Part shown: one piece after another, positions 35,724 through 47,112 of the stretch
Layout: every line of letters starts with the position of its first letter
How positions within the stretch are numbered: the stretch's first letter is position 1
NCBI GenBank assembly: GCA_035772405.1
Contig: JAYKKM010000056.1
Location: 666,501-730,500, forward strand
Source of the DNA: Chrysogorgia sp. JL179-B06
Lineage: Eukaryota > Cnidaria > Anthozoa > Scleralcyonacea > Chrysogorgiidae
Direction of reading: 5' to 3'
Length of the DNA stretch: 64,000 nucleotides
Position numbers and translations under genes: made by a program
The notes under the pieces: generated by a model
Told to the model about the DNA's origin: nothing
Seen by the model: the letters and a program-made list of their open reading frames with translations, nothing else
Databases searched by the model: none

Positions 35724-38255
35724 CTATCCTTTTCCAAAACCATGACAATCTAGAAGAGCTTCTTTCAGGAAATTGGAAAAATCCGATGGGTTTTCAAATT
35801 CTCTTGGTAGAAAAAAATATAGCCCACAAGTTGATGCATAAGGACGGCGACGAGTATGTTCTTCAAAATCATAGAACTCGATAGTAATCAATTTGTCAAA
35901 ACCAAGAGGAGGCACACAATCGGCTCCAGTAGTAAAAACAAGCAGATCTTCCAGGGTTAATCCAGCCACCTCACCTTCTTCCAGATCTTGGAGAAAAAGT
36001 TCAAAACAATATATGGTACTGTCTTCTTTCTCCCTCTTTTTTGATCCTTCTTCCGACCGATTCAGTTCATAAAGTGACATGAACAGTGTCTTGGTTAAAC
36101 ATGGATGCTGGTTGCTCAGGATTGTATCAAACAATGCCTTGTTTTCCATAATGATATCGCCAAGATTTCCAATACTGTTCAGTCCTTGAAAAAACTGAGT
36201 AACTTCTGCATGGACGCCATACACAAAACACTGCTTCAACAACGACGCCACCATTTCATCTCTATCTGATAGCTTGCATGTGTATATCTTTGGGTACCCA
36301 TACTGTGCAATTTTGTCACCATATTTGCTTACCAACGCAGAAAAACGGTCTTCTGTTGAACATTTAGCAGCTTCTAGGAGGATCTCTTTCATTTCATGGT
36401 CAGCAACTGATTCGATTGCAGCTTCATGATTAACTGCCACACCTCTGTGAAAATCAAACCCCACGGCAGACAAGCAACATGGACCACTCCCACCATGTAG
36501 TATGCTCCACGCTACTAACTTTCCAGCTAACTGATATCTGCTTTCAGCCAGAAGACCAAGATCATGTGAGAACCAAGAACCCTGGAAAATTGACGACGCA
36601 GAAACATCTCGCATTAAAAGCCGAAAGAATTCCCGTTTTGGCCCCCCCTCGTCTACTGCCTCTTCTCCTGCGAAAGTGACAAAAACTGGCTTCAAGAACG
36701 AAAACTTCCTTCTTTCAGTGGCCCTCTGAGCTGATGGAAAAATTGCCTTGCGGCTAATAGTAATGTTGCCATTTGTCTCTGATTCACTATGATCTAAATT
36801 AGTAATCTGAAATGAACCCAAAAGAGAGTTTACAGAATCGCTTTCATCTTGAGGGGGAGCATGCTCTTGTTCAGCAAGGCTAGCTTCAATTGCTTCAAGG
36901 AGCTCAGGATCTCCGCATCCATCACTGAATTCGTCGTCAATTATTGTAACATAATTCTCATACTCTTCGTTATTGGTTTGATTACGTTGAGCTGCCGTGG
37001 TACTTGCACGGGAAGACTGTTCGGATGACAAATTGCCAAAGTCAAATGCTGGGATTTCTAATACATTATCGTCAACATAACTTTCATATTCTTCATTATT
37101 GGTTTGATTAGGTTGATCTGCAATGTTACTTGTATTGGAAGACTGTTCGGATGACACATCATCGCCAAGACCAAACGCTGGGACTTCTAATACACTATCG
37201 TCAACATCACTGTCTGCATCTGATTATTGACAACAAATATATATTAATACAAGTGTAATAAATAGTAAACAGCAAAAAGTTTTATATCTTATAAATATAT
37301 GTTATAAAATTTCGATTCACAAAAAGTAAATTTTCGATACGCAAATGCAAAAACAATTTTACTTGTCTAATCACAGCAAATTCCCACCCAGAAAAAGGGT
37401 GGAGTGCGGAGGATTTATATTATTGACTTGTGCATAAATAATTATAATGTTAGCAATATTTTCTATACCTACCACCCTTAAGCAAATCAAATCTACCATA
37501 GCATGGCAATTTCTACACTTTTCTTGCTGGGTTACAACTGAAGGGGCGTCTTCATTTAGTGACAGATCTTGCTGTATTGGTCGAATATATACTTTGCCTT
37601 GACCTATGAACGAGGCCAGGTATTTCATTGATAAGCCGTCTGGTCCAAGTGGGATAAGTAACAAATCTTTGCTTCTTGTTTCAACATACATCAACTCAAA
37701 TCCTCCACTTTCCTTTAGCTTGGGAAAAGTGTCAATTAATAGTTCCCGAATGTCCTTTTCATGAGCATCTTCAGGAATGACCACTTTCACCTCTCCAAGT
37801 CCTGTAACCAATAAATCTCTTTGTTCTTCACGGTCTGGAACTTCCTGTTGTTCTTTGTCTGCTAAGCACACAAACTTTCTTGTAATAGATTTCGTCTTTA
37901 CAGGTTTATTGCTATTTGTGCCGTTCTGCTTTCCATTCCTCTTGCGTTTTCTGGAATTGAAACGATTTCTATTGCTTGCAGCCGTAGCAGTTGAGGAAAA
38001 ATGGTGCGGAAATAGTGTTTGTAATTCGCTGTAAGCTCTGGAGCTGGAAGTGCTTGGAGTTGGAGCAACAGTTATTGTAGTACTGGTAGTACATGGACCA
38101 GATGGCGAACTTAAATTCGCGATAGTTTGAGGCGTGGGAGGCGTAGTCGACGAGGTTGCCAGAGAAAGAGGTGAATTATTACTCAATGGGGTGCTACGTA
38201 GACGATTTGCCAATTCAAAAAATATTCGAGCTGCAGTTGAAATGTCATCGGCCAT
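35724..38255 (-). CDS. transposon-borne ubiquitin-like/HECT E3 ligase
   Basis: Two exons, 38255-37469 and 37219-35724, join in phase 1 across a 249-bp GT-AG intron and give one open frame of about 760 residues. Exon 1 starts MADDIS, has Ser/Thr/Pro-rich and basic (NRNRFNSRKRKRNGK) segments, a beta-grasp-like part (LGEVKVVIPEDAHEKDIREL) and a CRNC motif. Exon 2 opens with two acidic repeats of about 37 residues (SSEQSS..., QTNNEEYE). The HECT domain follows: VTFAGEEAVDEGGPKREFFR to the C-lobe TTGADCVPPLGF and the active cysteine in YASTCGLYFFLP, about 34 residues from the end. HECT enzymes pass ubiquitin through this Cys to substrates. The HECT domain looks slightly short but has its key motifs. 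Presumably it modifies host factors or the transposase. Confidence 0.88.
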
Positions 38256-38287
38256 TTTCTATAAAGAAAAAGTGCCTTCCGAAACTG

Positions 38288-38775
38288 GCGCCATCTTGGT
38301 TTGATATGTACCCCGGGTTCCGGGGACCTAATAGACTCGTTACCAGACCTCTGCATAAAAAAGTCACCATTTTCAAAATTTAATGCTGCATTTTCAAAAA
38401 TCTTACATCTCCATTTTTAGAAATCAATCCACCATTTTTAAACAATGATGCACAATACTTCATGCAACGATCATCATTTTTGAAAATGAAAGGCACTATT
38501 CTTGAAAAACTTGTCACCATTTTCAATTTCAAAGCTACCATTTTAGCGATAAGTTTGACCATTTTCACAAATTTTAACACAATTTTATAAAGTCGTAGCT
38601 TCATTTTCAAAATTAATGCCTACATTTTCAAAATTAATACCTGCATTTTCAAAAATAATGCCCACATTTTCAAAAATAGCCTGCATTTTCAAAAATAATG
38701 CCTGCATTTTCAAAAATAATGCCTGCATTTTCAAAATTAAGCACTCTGAATTTTGGCGGTAACGGCACCTCATAA
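38288..38775. repeat. right terminal inverted repeat
   Basis: Inverse of 30487-30963 with a few substitutions and a slightly different number of GAAAATGCAGGC units. The outer 115 bp (38661-38775) also appear at 41608-41722 through the tandem duplication. Confidence 0.9.
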
Positions 38776-39640
38776 GAACCAACCAGTTTCTTAATTAGGT
38801 TAACCCTGCCATAAACTTTCTGCGTCACTTTGTCTAGATGGGCTGAGAAGGTGAGAGATCCATCCAGGAGGTAGGTCGGATGAGGATCAAACTTCAGTCG
38901 TTCCATTGAGAAAGATGTTGAGTTACACGTCTGCTTTTCTGTTGGCAAAGTGGAACAAACAGTATTTTTAAGGCTTACTTTGAGGTGCAATGGTGTATAA
39001 TTGGCTAAATGTTTAGAGATCTTCAAGAACGTTCTCAATTTGGTTAAAGTCTTTGTTGGAGTAACCTAATGCAGAATCGTCAGTGTAAAGAAATTGGGAA
39101 TAATTGGTTTGAGGCATATCTGAGGCGTATATGTTGAAGAGGATTGGCACTGCAGATCCCTGTGGCAAACCATTTCTGAGTCTTCGTTTACGGCTACGTT
39201 CGCCGCTGGATGTTTGCAGCTGAAAGAATGGTCTTGTATTAGCAGCATTATGAACTTTACCAGTTTCACATTGGTATGGTCTTTAGTAGCTTTCGATAAA
39301 GTCCACGATGCCAAACAGTGTCGTAAGCTGCAGAGATGTCAACAAGGACACGGCTGTTGGATGCTTGGGAGCGATTGCAGATTGAACGATGCCAGCTAGG
39401 GGAGGTTTGTAGAGGTTCATAATCTTATATTCACCATTTTGGGTGACATTTCTATGTTGCTATGTTGCAATCCCATGTATCTTGCTGGGTGAGTGGTGAA
39501 GGAGATCAAAACCCTCGATGGAGAGTTCACTGACATCCTCTTTGTGTGTTTCTTGTATAAGAATAACATTGGCGTGGTGGGGTTCAGCCAAGTGATGAAT
39601 GAGGTAACGTTTCGGTCTAGTTAGACCAGCAGTGTTTAAC
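38776..39640 (-). pseudogene. APE-type LINE relic (copy 1)
   Basis: Reading leftward from about 39640, fragments resemble an APE endonuclease (ETHKEDVSELSIEGFDLLHH). After a deletion come reverse-transcriptase pieces (RRLRNGLPQGSA, then FDPHPTYLLDGSLTFSAHLD and VNLIKKLVG). Stops and frameshifts abound. The transposon right end abuts it at 38775. Confidence 0.6.
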
Positions 39641-40600
39641 TAAATTAGTAAACAAACTTCGGTGCTAGCCATTGGCTTGTTCTGATAAGAACGGTTGCTT
39701 CCAGAAGTTTTGGTTGATCGAGAATTGGTTACGATTCGAAAGATTTCAGGTTGTTGAGATTAGCTATCATACGACATTTCCAGGGACCACCACATGGAGG
39801 TTCTCAACATAAGTAATAGGAGTAGAGAATATACCAGACACATGGCGTTCTGTTTTGTTGATGTAGGGCAACAAAATAAACGATCACGCCACATACATTG
39901 GTGTGACTCGTGTTAGCGCATGGGAATACACAAAACTTAATTTCGTTAACAATGGGCTTGTTTATCTTTAATAAGGGGGGAGGTTTGCAGAACAGCTGCA
40001 AACACAAACTTCACATGATTTGTCTTGCTGCCCCCCTGGCAAAATAATCCTGCGTACGGCTATAGCTGGAAGATGTCCGATAAGTCGAATTAAGTATCCA
40101 TAAGATTGTTTCCCGGATCGAATGTAGATGATAAAGGATTATATATATAATTTTTTATTGTTCGCCCATAATGTATTCTACGTATTACATAAAAAGTTAT
40201 TAAATTTTAGGGCTAGGGATCTACTAAAAACCTTAAAAGGCTTTTTATTAAGATCCCTAGGTTACATACAGTATTTAAATTGGACATATTTTTTGTTAAA
40301 AAGGTGAAAAGAGGAAATACTATTTACAAATTTTAAATGCAAAGGATAACTAAACATTAAATGAAAACATGATAAAGCTTGGCCAAAACATGTTGGCACA
40401 AGAATTTGCGATCATATTTTGCTCAAAATACAGCAAGAGCTATTCACAATAAGAGAAGTTACAAAAGCTGTAAAGTAAATTATATGAATATCATTGTCTA
40501 ATTAATTAGTTATGTTGAAATTTGTTGGAAGTATTTCTTTATAAATATGAAAGCCCAGCATATTTTCATAAAAGCCATTGAATCAGACACGAGAGTAAAA
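39641..40600. other. non-coding with hairpin
   Basis: No gene. A hairpin CTAGGGATCT...AGATCCCTAG lies at 40213-40260. The stretch is duplicated at 42588-43547. Confidence 0.4.
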
Positions 40601-40618
40601 TCATAACATTTAATAAAG

Positions 40619-40656
40619 TTCTAACGTTTCGTTGTTATCACAACATCTTCAGAGAA
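40619..40656 (-). ncRNA. hammerhead ribozyme (copy 1)
   Basis: On the minus strand the core CTGAAGA (40652-40646) is followed by a stem II hairpin (GTTGT-GATA-ACAAC) and GAAAC (40630-40626), then GTTA. TTCT/AGAA closes a short stem I. This is the minimal type I hammerhead with tiny stem III known from Penelope-like elements. It lies just 3' of the GIY-YIG endonuclease relic on the same strand. Confidence 0.75.
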
Positions 40657-40807
40657 TAATTTACATGAGTGTAGTGAGACTAAATATAATTACAGAGTAT
40701 CATAAAATATGCATGCAATAACCAATCAGAGAGAGTTACTATAATAAAAGTGACAGACAGAAAGTAAGATCATAAAAGAAAGAGTGGCACAGAACCAATA
40801 TTGCCAT

Positions 40808-41201
40808 TTAGAGAAGGTTTAAGATTGCGAATGAGTAAGCTTTCGAATGAGTAAGCTTTCGAATGAGTAAGCTTTCACGTAGAAGAAGTTCAGACTCCAA
40901 AGAGCAAGAAGAAATTATTTTAAAATCGTCAAATGAGATAGGGTGACCAGTGTCATGGTGATAAGAAAGAATGTTAGCGGCAGGAGGGTTAGTGCGTTTC
41001 TTTCCGGTGGAGGTGAGATTTCCAAGTGCTCTGAAACACGTGGGTGTAGGTGTCGGATTGTTTCTCTGACATACGAAGCTCCGCAGCTTCGACACGTAAA
41101 ATGATAAACGACACGTGATCAAAGACGAAGAGGAATCTTGTCTTTAAAAGAAAAGAAATGAAAAAGCCTAACCGAAGGACAAGCAATATACCTAATGTCA
41201 A
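40808..41201 (-). pseudogene. Penelope-like GIY-YIG endonuclease (copy 1)
   Basis: One frame gives CRSCGASYVRETIRHLHPRV, the GIY-YIG core region. A frameshift then gives KKRTNPPAANILSYHHDTGH and SFDDFKIISSCSLESELLLR. This is the C-terminal nuclease of a Penelope-like element. In copy 1 the polymerase is cut off at the duplication joint (41607). Confidence 0.7.
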
Positions 41202-41722
41202 TATGAGGATAAGCCGATGAGAAAAGTTTTTTCATTTGGGTTCGGATTTGAGCGAAATGTTGTCCAGTAAATGGCAAGGAAAAGTAAAGAATGAGTTTAG
41301 GAACCGTAGGTACTCTAGTAGATTTAGAAAAAACTTTGTCAAGAAAAGTGGCAACACAACTATCAAGAAATTTCTCAGGGTAACCGTTGCTAACGAAAAT
41401 GCGTTAAGCTTTTCTAGTTCGGCATGGAAAATGGCATATGTTGAACAAATATTAAAACAGCAGTTGAGTAATGAAAAAACCAGACACCTTTTATACGAGA
41501 ACGGAATAAAAGAATCAAGAAGTCAATAGACCTGTAAAAGTGGGTTTGCAGTAAACACTTGTTGAGAAGCAACCACTGGAACGGTTAATATTTACATCTA
41601 TGAACGGCCCACATTTTCAAAAATAGCCTGCATTTTCAAAAATAATGCCTGCATTTTCAAAAATAATGCCTGCATTTTCAAAATTAAGCACTCTGAATTT
41701 TGGCGGTAACGGCACCTCATAA

Positions 41723-42587
41723 GAACCAACCAGTTTCTTAATTAGGTTAACCCTGCCATAAACTTTCTGCGTCACTTTGTCTAGATGGGCTGAGAAGGTG
41801 AGAGATCCATCCAGGAGGTAGGTCGGATGAGGATCAAACTTCAGTCGTTCCATTGAGAAAGATGTTGAGTTACACGTCTGCTTTTCTGTTGGCAAAGTGG
41901 AACAAACAGTATTTTTAAGGCTTACTTTGAGGTGCAATGGTGTATAATTGGCTAAATGTTTAGAGATCTTCAAGAACGTTCTCAATTTGGTTAAAGTCTT
42001 TGTTGGAGTAACCTAATGCAGAATCGTCAGTGTAAAGAAATTGGGAATAATTGGTTTGAGGCATATCTGAGGCGTATATGTTGAAGAGGATTGGCACTGC
42101 AGATCCCTGTGGCAAACCATTTCTGAGTCTTCGTTTACGGCTACGTTCGCCGCTGGATGTTTGCAGCTGAAAGAATGGTCTTGTATTAGCAGCATTATGA
42201 ACTTTACCAGTTTCACATTGGTATGGTCTTTAGTAGCTTTCGATAAAGTCCACGATGCCAAACAGTGTCGTAAGCTGCAGAGATGTCAACAAGGACACGG
42301 CTGTTGGATGCTTGGGAGCGATTGCAGATTGAACGATGCCAGCTAGGGGAGGTTTGTAGAGGTTCATAATCTTATATTCACCATTTTGGGTGACATTTCT
42401 ATGTTGCTATGTTGCAATCCCATGTATCTTGCTGGGTGAGTGGTGAAGGAGATCAAAACCCTCGATGGAGAGTTCACTGACATCCTCTTTGTGTGTTTCT
42501 TGTATAAGAATAACATTGGCGTGGTGGGGTTCAGCCAAGTGATGAATGAGGTAACGTTTCGGTCTAGTTAGACCAGCAGTGTTTAAC
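41723..42587 (-). pseudogene. APE-type LINE relic (copy 2)
   Basis: Identical duplicate of 38776-39640 created by the 2,947-bp tandem duplication. Confidence 0.6.
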
Positions 42588-43565
42588 TAAATTAGTAAAC
42601 AAACTTCGGTGCTAGCCATTGGCTTGTTCTGATAAGAACGGTTGCTTCCAGAAGTTTTGGTTGATCGAGAATTGGTTACGATTCGAAAGATTTCAGGTTG
42701 TTGAGATTAGCTATCATACGACATTTCCAGGGACCACCACATGGAGGTTCTCAACATAAGTAATAGGAGTAGAGAATATACCAGACACATGGCGTTCTGT
42801 TTTGTTGATGTAGGGCAACAAAATAAACGATCACGCCACATACATTGGTGTGACTCGTGTTAGCGCATGGGAATACACAAAACTTAATTTCGTTAACAAT
42901 GGGCTTGTTTATCTTTAATAAGGGGGGAGGTTTGCAGAACAGCTGCAAACACAAACTTCACATGATTTGTCTTGCTGCCCCCCTGGCAAAATAATCCTGC
43001 GTACGGCTATAGCTGGAAGATGTCCGATAAGTCGAATTAAGTATCCATAAGATTGTTTCCCGGATCGAATGTAGATGATAAAGGATTATATATATAATTT
43101 TTTATTGTTCGCCCATAATGTATTCTACGTATTACATAAAAAGTTATTAAATTTTAGGGCTAGGGATCTACTAAAAACCTTAAAAGGCTTTTTATTAAGA
43201 TCCCTAGGTTACATACAGTATTTAAATTGGACATATTTTTTGTTAAAAAGGTGAAAAGAGGAAATACTATTTACAAATTTTAAATGCAAAGGATAACTAA
43301 ACATTAAATGAAAACATGATAAAGCTTGGCCAAAACATGTTGGCACAAGAATTTGCGATCATATTTTGCTCAAAATACAGCAAGAGCTATTCACAATAAG
43401 AGAAGTTACAAAAGCTGTAAAGTAAATTATATGAATATCATTGTCTAATTAATTAGTTATGTTGAAATTTGTTGGAAGTATTTCTTTATAAATATGAAAG
43501 CCCAGCATATTTTCATAAAAGCCATTGAATCAGACACGAGAGTAAAATCATAACATTTAATAAAG

Positions 43566-43603
43566 TTCTAACGTTTCGTTGTTATCACAACATCTTCAGA
43601 GAA
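43566..43603 (-). ncRNA. hammerhead ribozyme (copy 2)
   Basis: Identical duplicate of 40619-40656, 3' of the more complete Penelope-like element. Confidence 0.75.
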
Positions 43604-43754
43604 TAATTTACATGAGTGTAGTGAGACTAAATATAATTACAGAGTATCATAAAATATGCATGCAATAACCAATCAGAGAGAGTTACTATAATAAAAGTGA
43701 CAGACAGAAAGTAAGATCATAAAAGAAAGAGTGGCACAGAACCAATATTGCCAT

Positions 43755-44835
43755 TTAGAGAAGGTTTAAGATTGCGAATGAGTAAGCTTTCGAATGAGTA
43801 AGCTTTCGAATGAGTAAGCTTTCACGTAGAAGAAGTTCAGACTCCAAAGAGCAAGAAGAAATTATTTTAAAATCGTCAAATGAGATAGGGTGACCAGTGT
43901 CATGGTGATAAGAAAGAATGTTAGCGGCAGGAGGGTTAGTGCGTTTCTTTCCGGTGGAGGTGAGATTTCCAAGTGCTCTGAAACACGTGGGTGTAGGTGT
44001 CGGATTGTTTCTCTGACATACGAAGCTCCGCAGCTTCGACACGTAAAATGATAAACGACACGTGATCAAAGACGAAGAGGAATCTTGTCTTTAAAAGAAA
44101 AGAAATGAAAAAGCCTAACCGAAGGACAAGCAATATACCTAATGTCAATATGAGGATAAGCCGATGAGAAAAGTTTTTTCATTTGGGTTCGGATTTGAGC
44201 GAAATGTTGTCCAGTAAATGGCAAGGAAAAGTAAAGAATGAGTTTAGGAACCGTAGGTACTCTAGTAGATTTAGAAAAAACTTTGTCAAGAAAAGTGGCA
44301 ACACAACTATCAAGAAATTTCTCAGGGTAACCGTTGCTAACGAAAATGCGTTAAGCTTTTCTAGTTCGGCATGGAAAATGGCATATGTTGAACAAATATT
44401 AAAACAGCAGTTGAGTAATGAAAAAACCAGACACCTTTTATACGAGAACGGAATAAAAGAATCAAGAAGTCAATAGACCTGTAAAAGTGGGTTTGCAGTA
44501 AACACTTGTTGAGAAGCAACCACTGGAACGGTTAATATTTACATCTATGAACGGCAAAGATTTGTTGGCTTCCAATTCATGCGTAAATTTTATTTTGGGA
44601 TGCTTAGAGTTTAAATAGTTAAGGAACAGAAGAACGTGATCGTGAGAACGAAAGAAAATGAAACAGTCATCAACATAACGCCGATAAAACAATGGTTTGA
44701 ATTCAGATGGACAATCGTTAAGCCAAATGCATTTGTGATGGGAAAGAAAAATATTGTCAAAGAGGTCTCAGGGGAGAACCGATAGCAACGCCATCTACCT
44801 GTTGATAGACTTAACCGTTGAATAGAAAATGGCAA
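43755..44835 (-). pseudogene. Penelope-like element: reverse transcriptase and GIY-YIG (copy 2)
   Basis: From 44830 leftward the frames show GVAIGSPLRPLFDNIFLS, then FYRRYVDDCFIFFRSHDHVL (catalytic YVDD), LEANKSLPFIDVNINR and YCKPTFTGLL. After several frameshifts the GIY-YIG part follows at 44148-43755. Signature order is that of Penelope-like polymerases. The N-terminal half is missing upstream of 44835. The plus-strand 97-codon frame in this region is only a shadow. Confidence 0.8.
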
Positions 44836-45089
44836 TTTTTACTGCTATTTTGTATAAAAAATAGGTAGTTAGACCTCCACCGGCGTTGTATTACCAACAC
44901 GGTTGTAGTGTAGTAAACATGAATAACACAGTAGGAACAAAAAGAAAAACTGATTGAATACGAGATAAGTGTTATGCAATATGGTGGATTGGTGGCTGAA
45001 AAAAAATGGGTGCGGTTTGTGTTGCATGAGAGAAAAAGAATTAAAGCATAGAAGGATATTGTAGGTTCGTGTTTTTATATTGGGAGTAA
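44836..45089. other. AT-rich spacer
   Basis: No coding signal. It lies between the two Penelope-like elements. Confidence 0.3.
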
Positions 45090-45129
45090 CCCTCGACGTG
45101 TTTCGACCTTTTGGTCTTCAGCAGGAGGG
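45090..45129 (-). ncRNA. hammerhead ribozyme
   Basis: Minus strand: CCCTC, CTGAAGA (45121-45115), stem II GACC-AAAA-GGTC, GAAAC (45104-45100), ACGTC cleavage site, then GAGGG pairing with CCCTC as stem I. All conserved core bases are present. It is the best-formed hammerhead in the window and marks the end region of a Penelope-like element. Confidence 0.85.
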
Positions 45130-45803
45130 CTTTTTAGGGCTGGGAGTTGATGTTTTGATCCTTGGTATGAAGGAAGATGGTAAAGACAGGAAAATGTGTG
45201 TATATTGTTAGCAAAACGAGTATTAGATGAATAAAAATCGAACGAAGTATATAATGATAAAGTAATTAGTCTTACTGAATGTCTTGTTCATTGGTAGTCT
45301 ATAACATCCAGCCATCTCGAATACGATTTTGTTGAATTCCAAAGAAGGAGATTGCAATTTGCAAGTGAAAGACTGGGTAGTTATGTGGGTCTTGTATTTA
45401 TAGCAATTGGTTGCGTTACGTTGTTGTGACGTCATGTTAAAAAGGGTGTGACATGCAAGTGGGCGTGAAGTGATTTGTGGTTGTCATAGTAAGAAGGCCA
45501 CACATATAAATATATGTATATATAAATTGAATTCTATTTAATTATTTGGTTAACATAATGGTTTCTATTTAATTTTTAAGATATTTATAAATCGTGAGAT
45601 CAAACGTATATACACTGCAAACTATTTTTGTCCTTGTCGTCCATTCAAATATAATATGAAAAACCACTTAGGTATATTATGTAGTATACCAATATATGCT
45701 GAAAATACCCTTATTAATTGAAAAAATGTATATGACGTGGATTGTTCAATATTTAAGTATCTGTTGAAGGAATCATTTGTCAATATGAGGAGTATATGCT
45801 TAA

Positions 45804-46328
45804 AGGGAAATGGCAATAAAAATTTTCTTTGTCTCATTTGAAAGAACATTTAAAAAATATATGAAGACCTTTTAAAATTTCCCCGTAACTTCCTTAATTT
45901 TTGAAATATCTGTGAACAAAAATATCTGCAATCCGCCATCTTGTTTTATAATTAGATCTAATTAAGTGACGTCAAAACCAGGGTAAACGTTCTAAAAGTT
46001 GTAAATAATTGCCCAAATATCAGCGGAATGCGTTCAAATAGATTGCTAGTTCACTTAAAAGTATACAACACCCAAAACAACTACGATTTAGCATCTATAA
46101 TGACTCGATAATTGCTGATATAAAAAACATTTCTACCCTGGTTGTGACGTCACGCATATCCAAGGATGGTTATGCATATCCAAGATGGCGGAATGTTCAA
46201 TGCTCTTTGTTAAAAAGTGAAATATTTACAGAACCAAGAACGATATGGAAAATCTGTAAAAGGTGTTGATATATCATTTTAAAAGTTCTTTCAAATAAGA
46301 TAAACTTAATTTTTATTGCCATTTCCCT
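45804..46328. mobile_element. piggyBac-like MITE (family A) with TTAA duplication
   Basis: Ends AGGGAAATGGCAATAAAAAT and inverse are flanked by TTAA at 45800-45803 and 46329-46332. The other Penelope terminal copy at about 50696-50708 shows the uninterrupted site GCTTAAAAATACTC, so the insertion is proven within the window. Arms contain CCGCCATCTTG and GTGACGTCA. Confidence 0.93.
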
Positions 46329-46744
46329 TTAAAAATACTCTGAATAATTAAAATGTGTGGACGTATAATTGTCCAATATTAAGATTGGGTAATCTTGTAA
46401 TACCAGTTCCGGTAGATGTATAATATATTTATATGTGTTAGTATAATATAATTGATATTTTATTAGGGTTTTCTTTACAAGTTTCTGTTGTTGGTGGCCT
46501 CTTTGCTGGTGTTGGAGGACATCTTTCGGTTTCTGTTCTTTTTTCTGTTATCTTTTCTTGATATATGGATAGGAATTATTCAGTTGGATACTCATCATCT
46601 TGATCTTGTATTTTCGTAGGATACGTTTCGTTTGTACGCAACCAGTGGCACATCGGGCCATAAGATTTTTAATGTTGGCTCCTCTTAATTAGGTGCCAAT
46701 GTCTTTTGAGTACTCGTGCGCTGTGGGTTGTATTTGTGTTATAC

Positions 46745-47112
46745 GGGATGTTATTGTATAAACATGTTCTGAAATTAGTAAAAAAATGTATTAATGGACG
46801 GTGTCCCCAATTTCTGCAAAATTATTTTACTTATAATAGAGACATTATTAAACGGACAACCAGGCAGAGTAATCATCTTCATTTGCCTGGTGTTAGACTA
46901 GAACTCGCCAAAAACTCTTTTTACTATTATGGCTGTATCGTGTATAATCGAAATTTGTAATTTGTGCTGGCCTTTTATAGTTTTAGTATAGCAGTGTGTT
47001 TTAATATGTACTGATCTGCATGTTTTTTATATTAATGTATTATATTTTAATTATTTGTAATCAGTTAGGGCCTCTTTTGATAACAGCTGACTTTTAGTTA
47101 GCTGACTGAGTC
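46745..47112 (+). pseudogene. LINE 3' fragment
   Basis: The plus frame reads YKHVLKLVKKCINGRCPQFL and LPGVRLELAKNSFYYYGCIV, the tail of a non-LTR polymerase. A 3' UTR of about 150 bp ends with a GTTAGCTGACTGAGTC palindrome. It replaced about 130 bp of the Penelope repeat. Confidence 0.6.

Larger units (their letters stand above)
30487..38775. mobile_element. 8.3-kb DNA transposon with long inverted repeats, DDE transposase and HECT ligase
   Basis: Both ends start TTATGAGGTGCCGTTACCGC, and the match continues with few differences for about 480 bp. Two genes converge: a rve-type DDE transposase on plus and a ubiquitin-like/HECT gene on minus, each beginning at the inner edge of its terminal repeat. 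Target duplication is unclear (a TA or AT dinucleotide at most); the right flank is a LINE relic. From memory the closest superfamilies are IS3EU or Ginger-like, but this is unverified. The transposase is broken by nested insertions while the HECT gene is open, so the copy is probably immobile by itself. Confidence 0.8.
38661..41607. repeat. tandem duplication, copy 1 (2,947 bp)
   Basis: Begins inside the right transposon repeat (CCCACATTTTC) and ends at ATCTATGAACGG. All compared stretches are identical to 41608-44554, including every open frame. Confidence 0.97.
41608..44554. repeat. tandem duplication, copy 2 (2,947 bp)
   Basis: Head-to-tail with copy 1. Past 44554 the Penelope-like polymerase continues, so copy 2 retains the original right-hand context and copy 1 the original left-hand context. 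Breakpoints share only one or two bases. Confidence 0.97.

Noticed and set aside
39595..39635. Hammerhead-like string (CTGCTGGTC...GACCGAAAC) on the minus strand
   Set aside because: Two core bases are wrong (CTGCTGG instead of CTGANGA) and it lies inside the coding region of a LINE endonuclease relic, so the match is chance.
41236..41529. 97-codon plus-strand ORF (also at 44183-44476)
   Set aside because: Shadow of the Penelope-like polymerase on the minus strand; both copies are the same by duplication.
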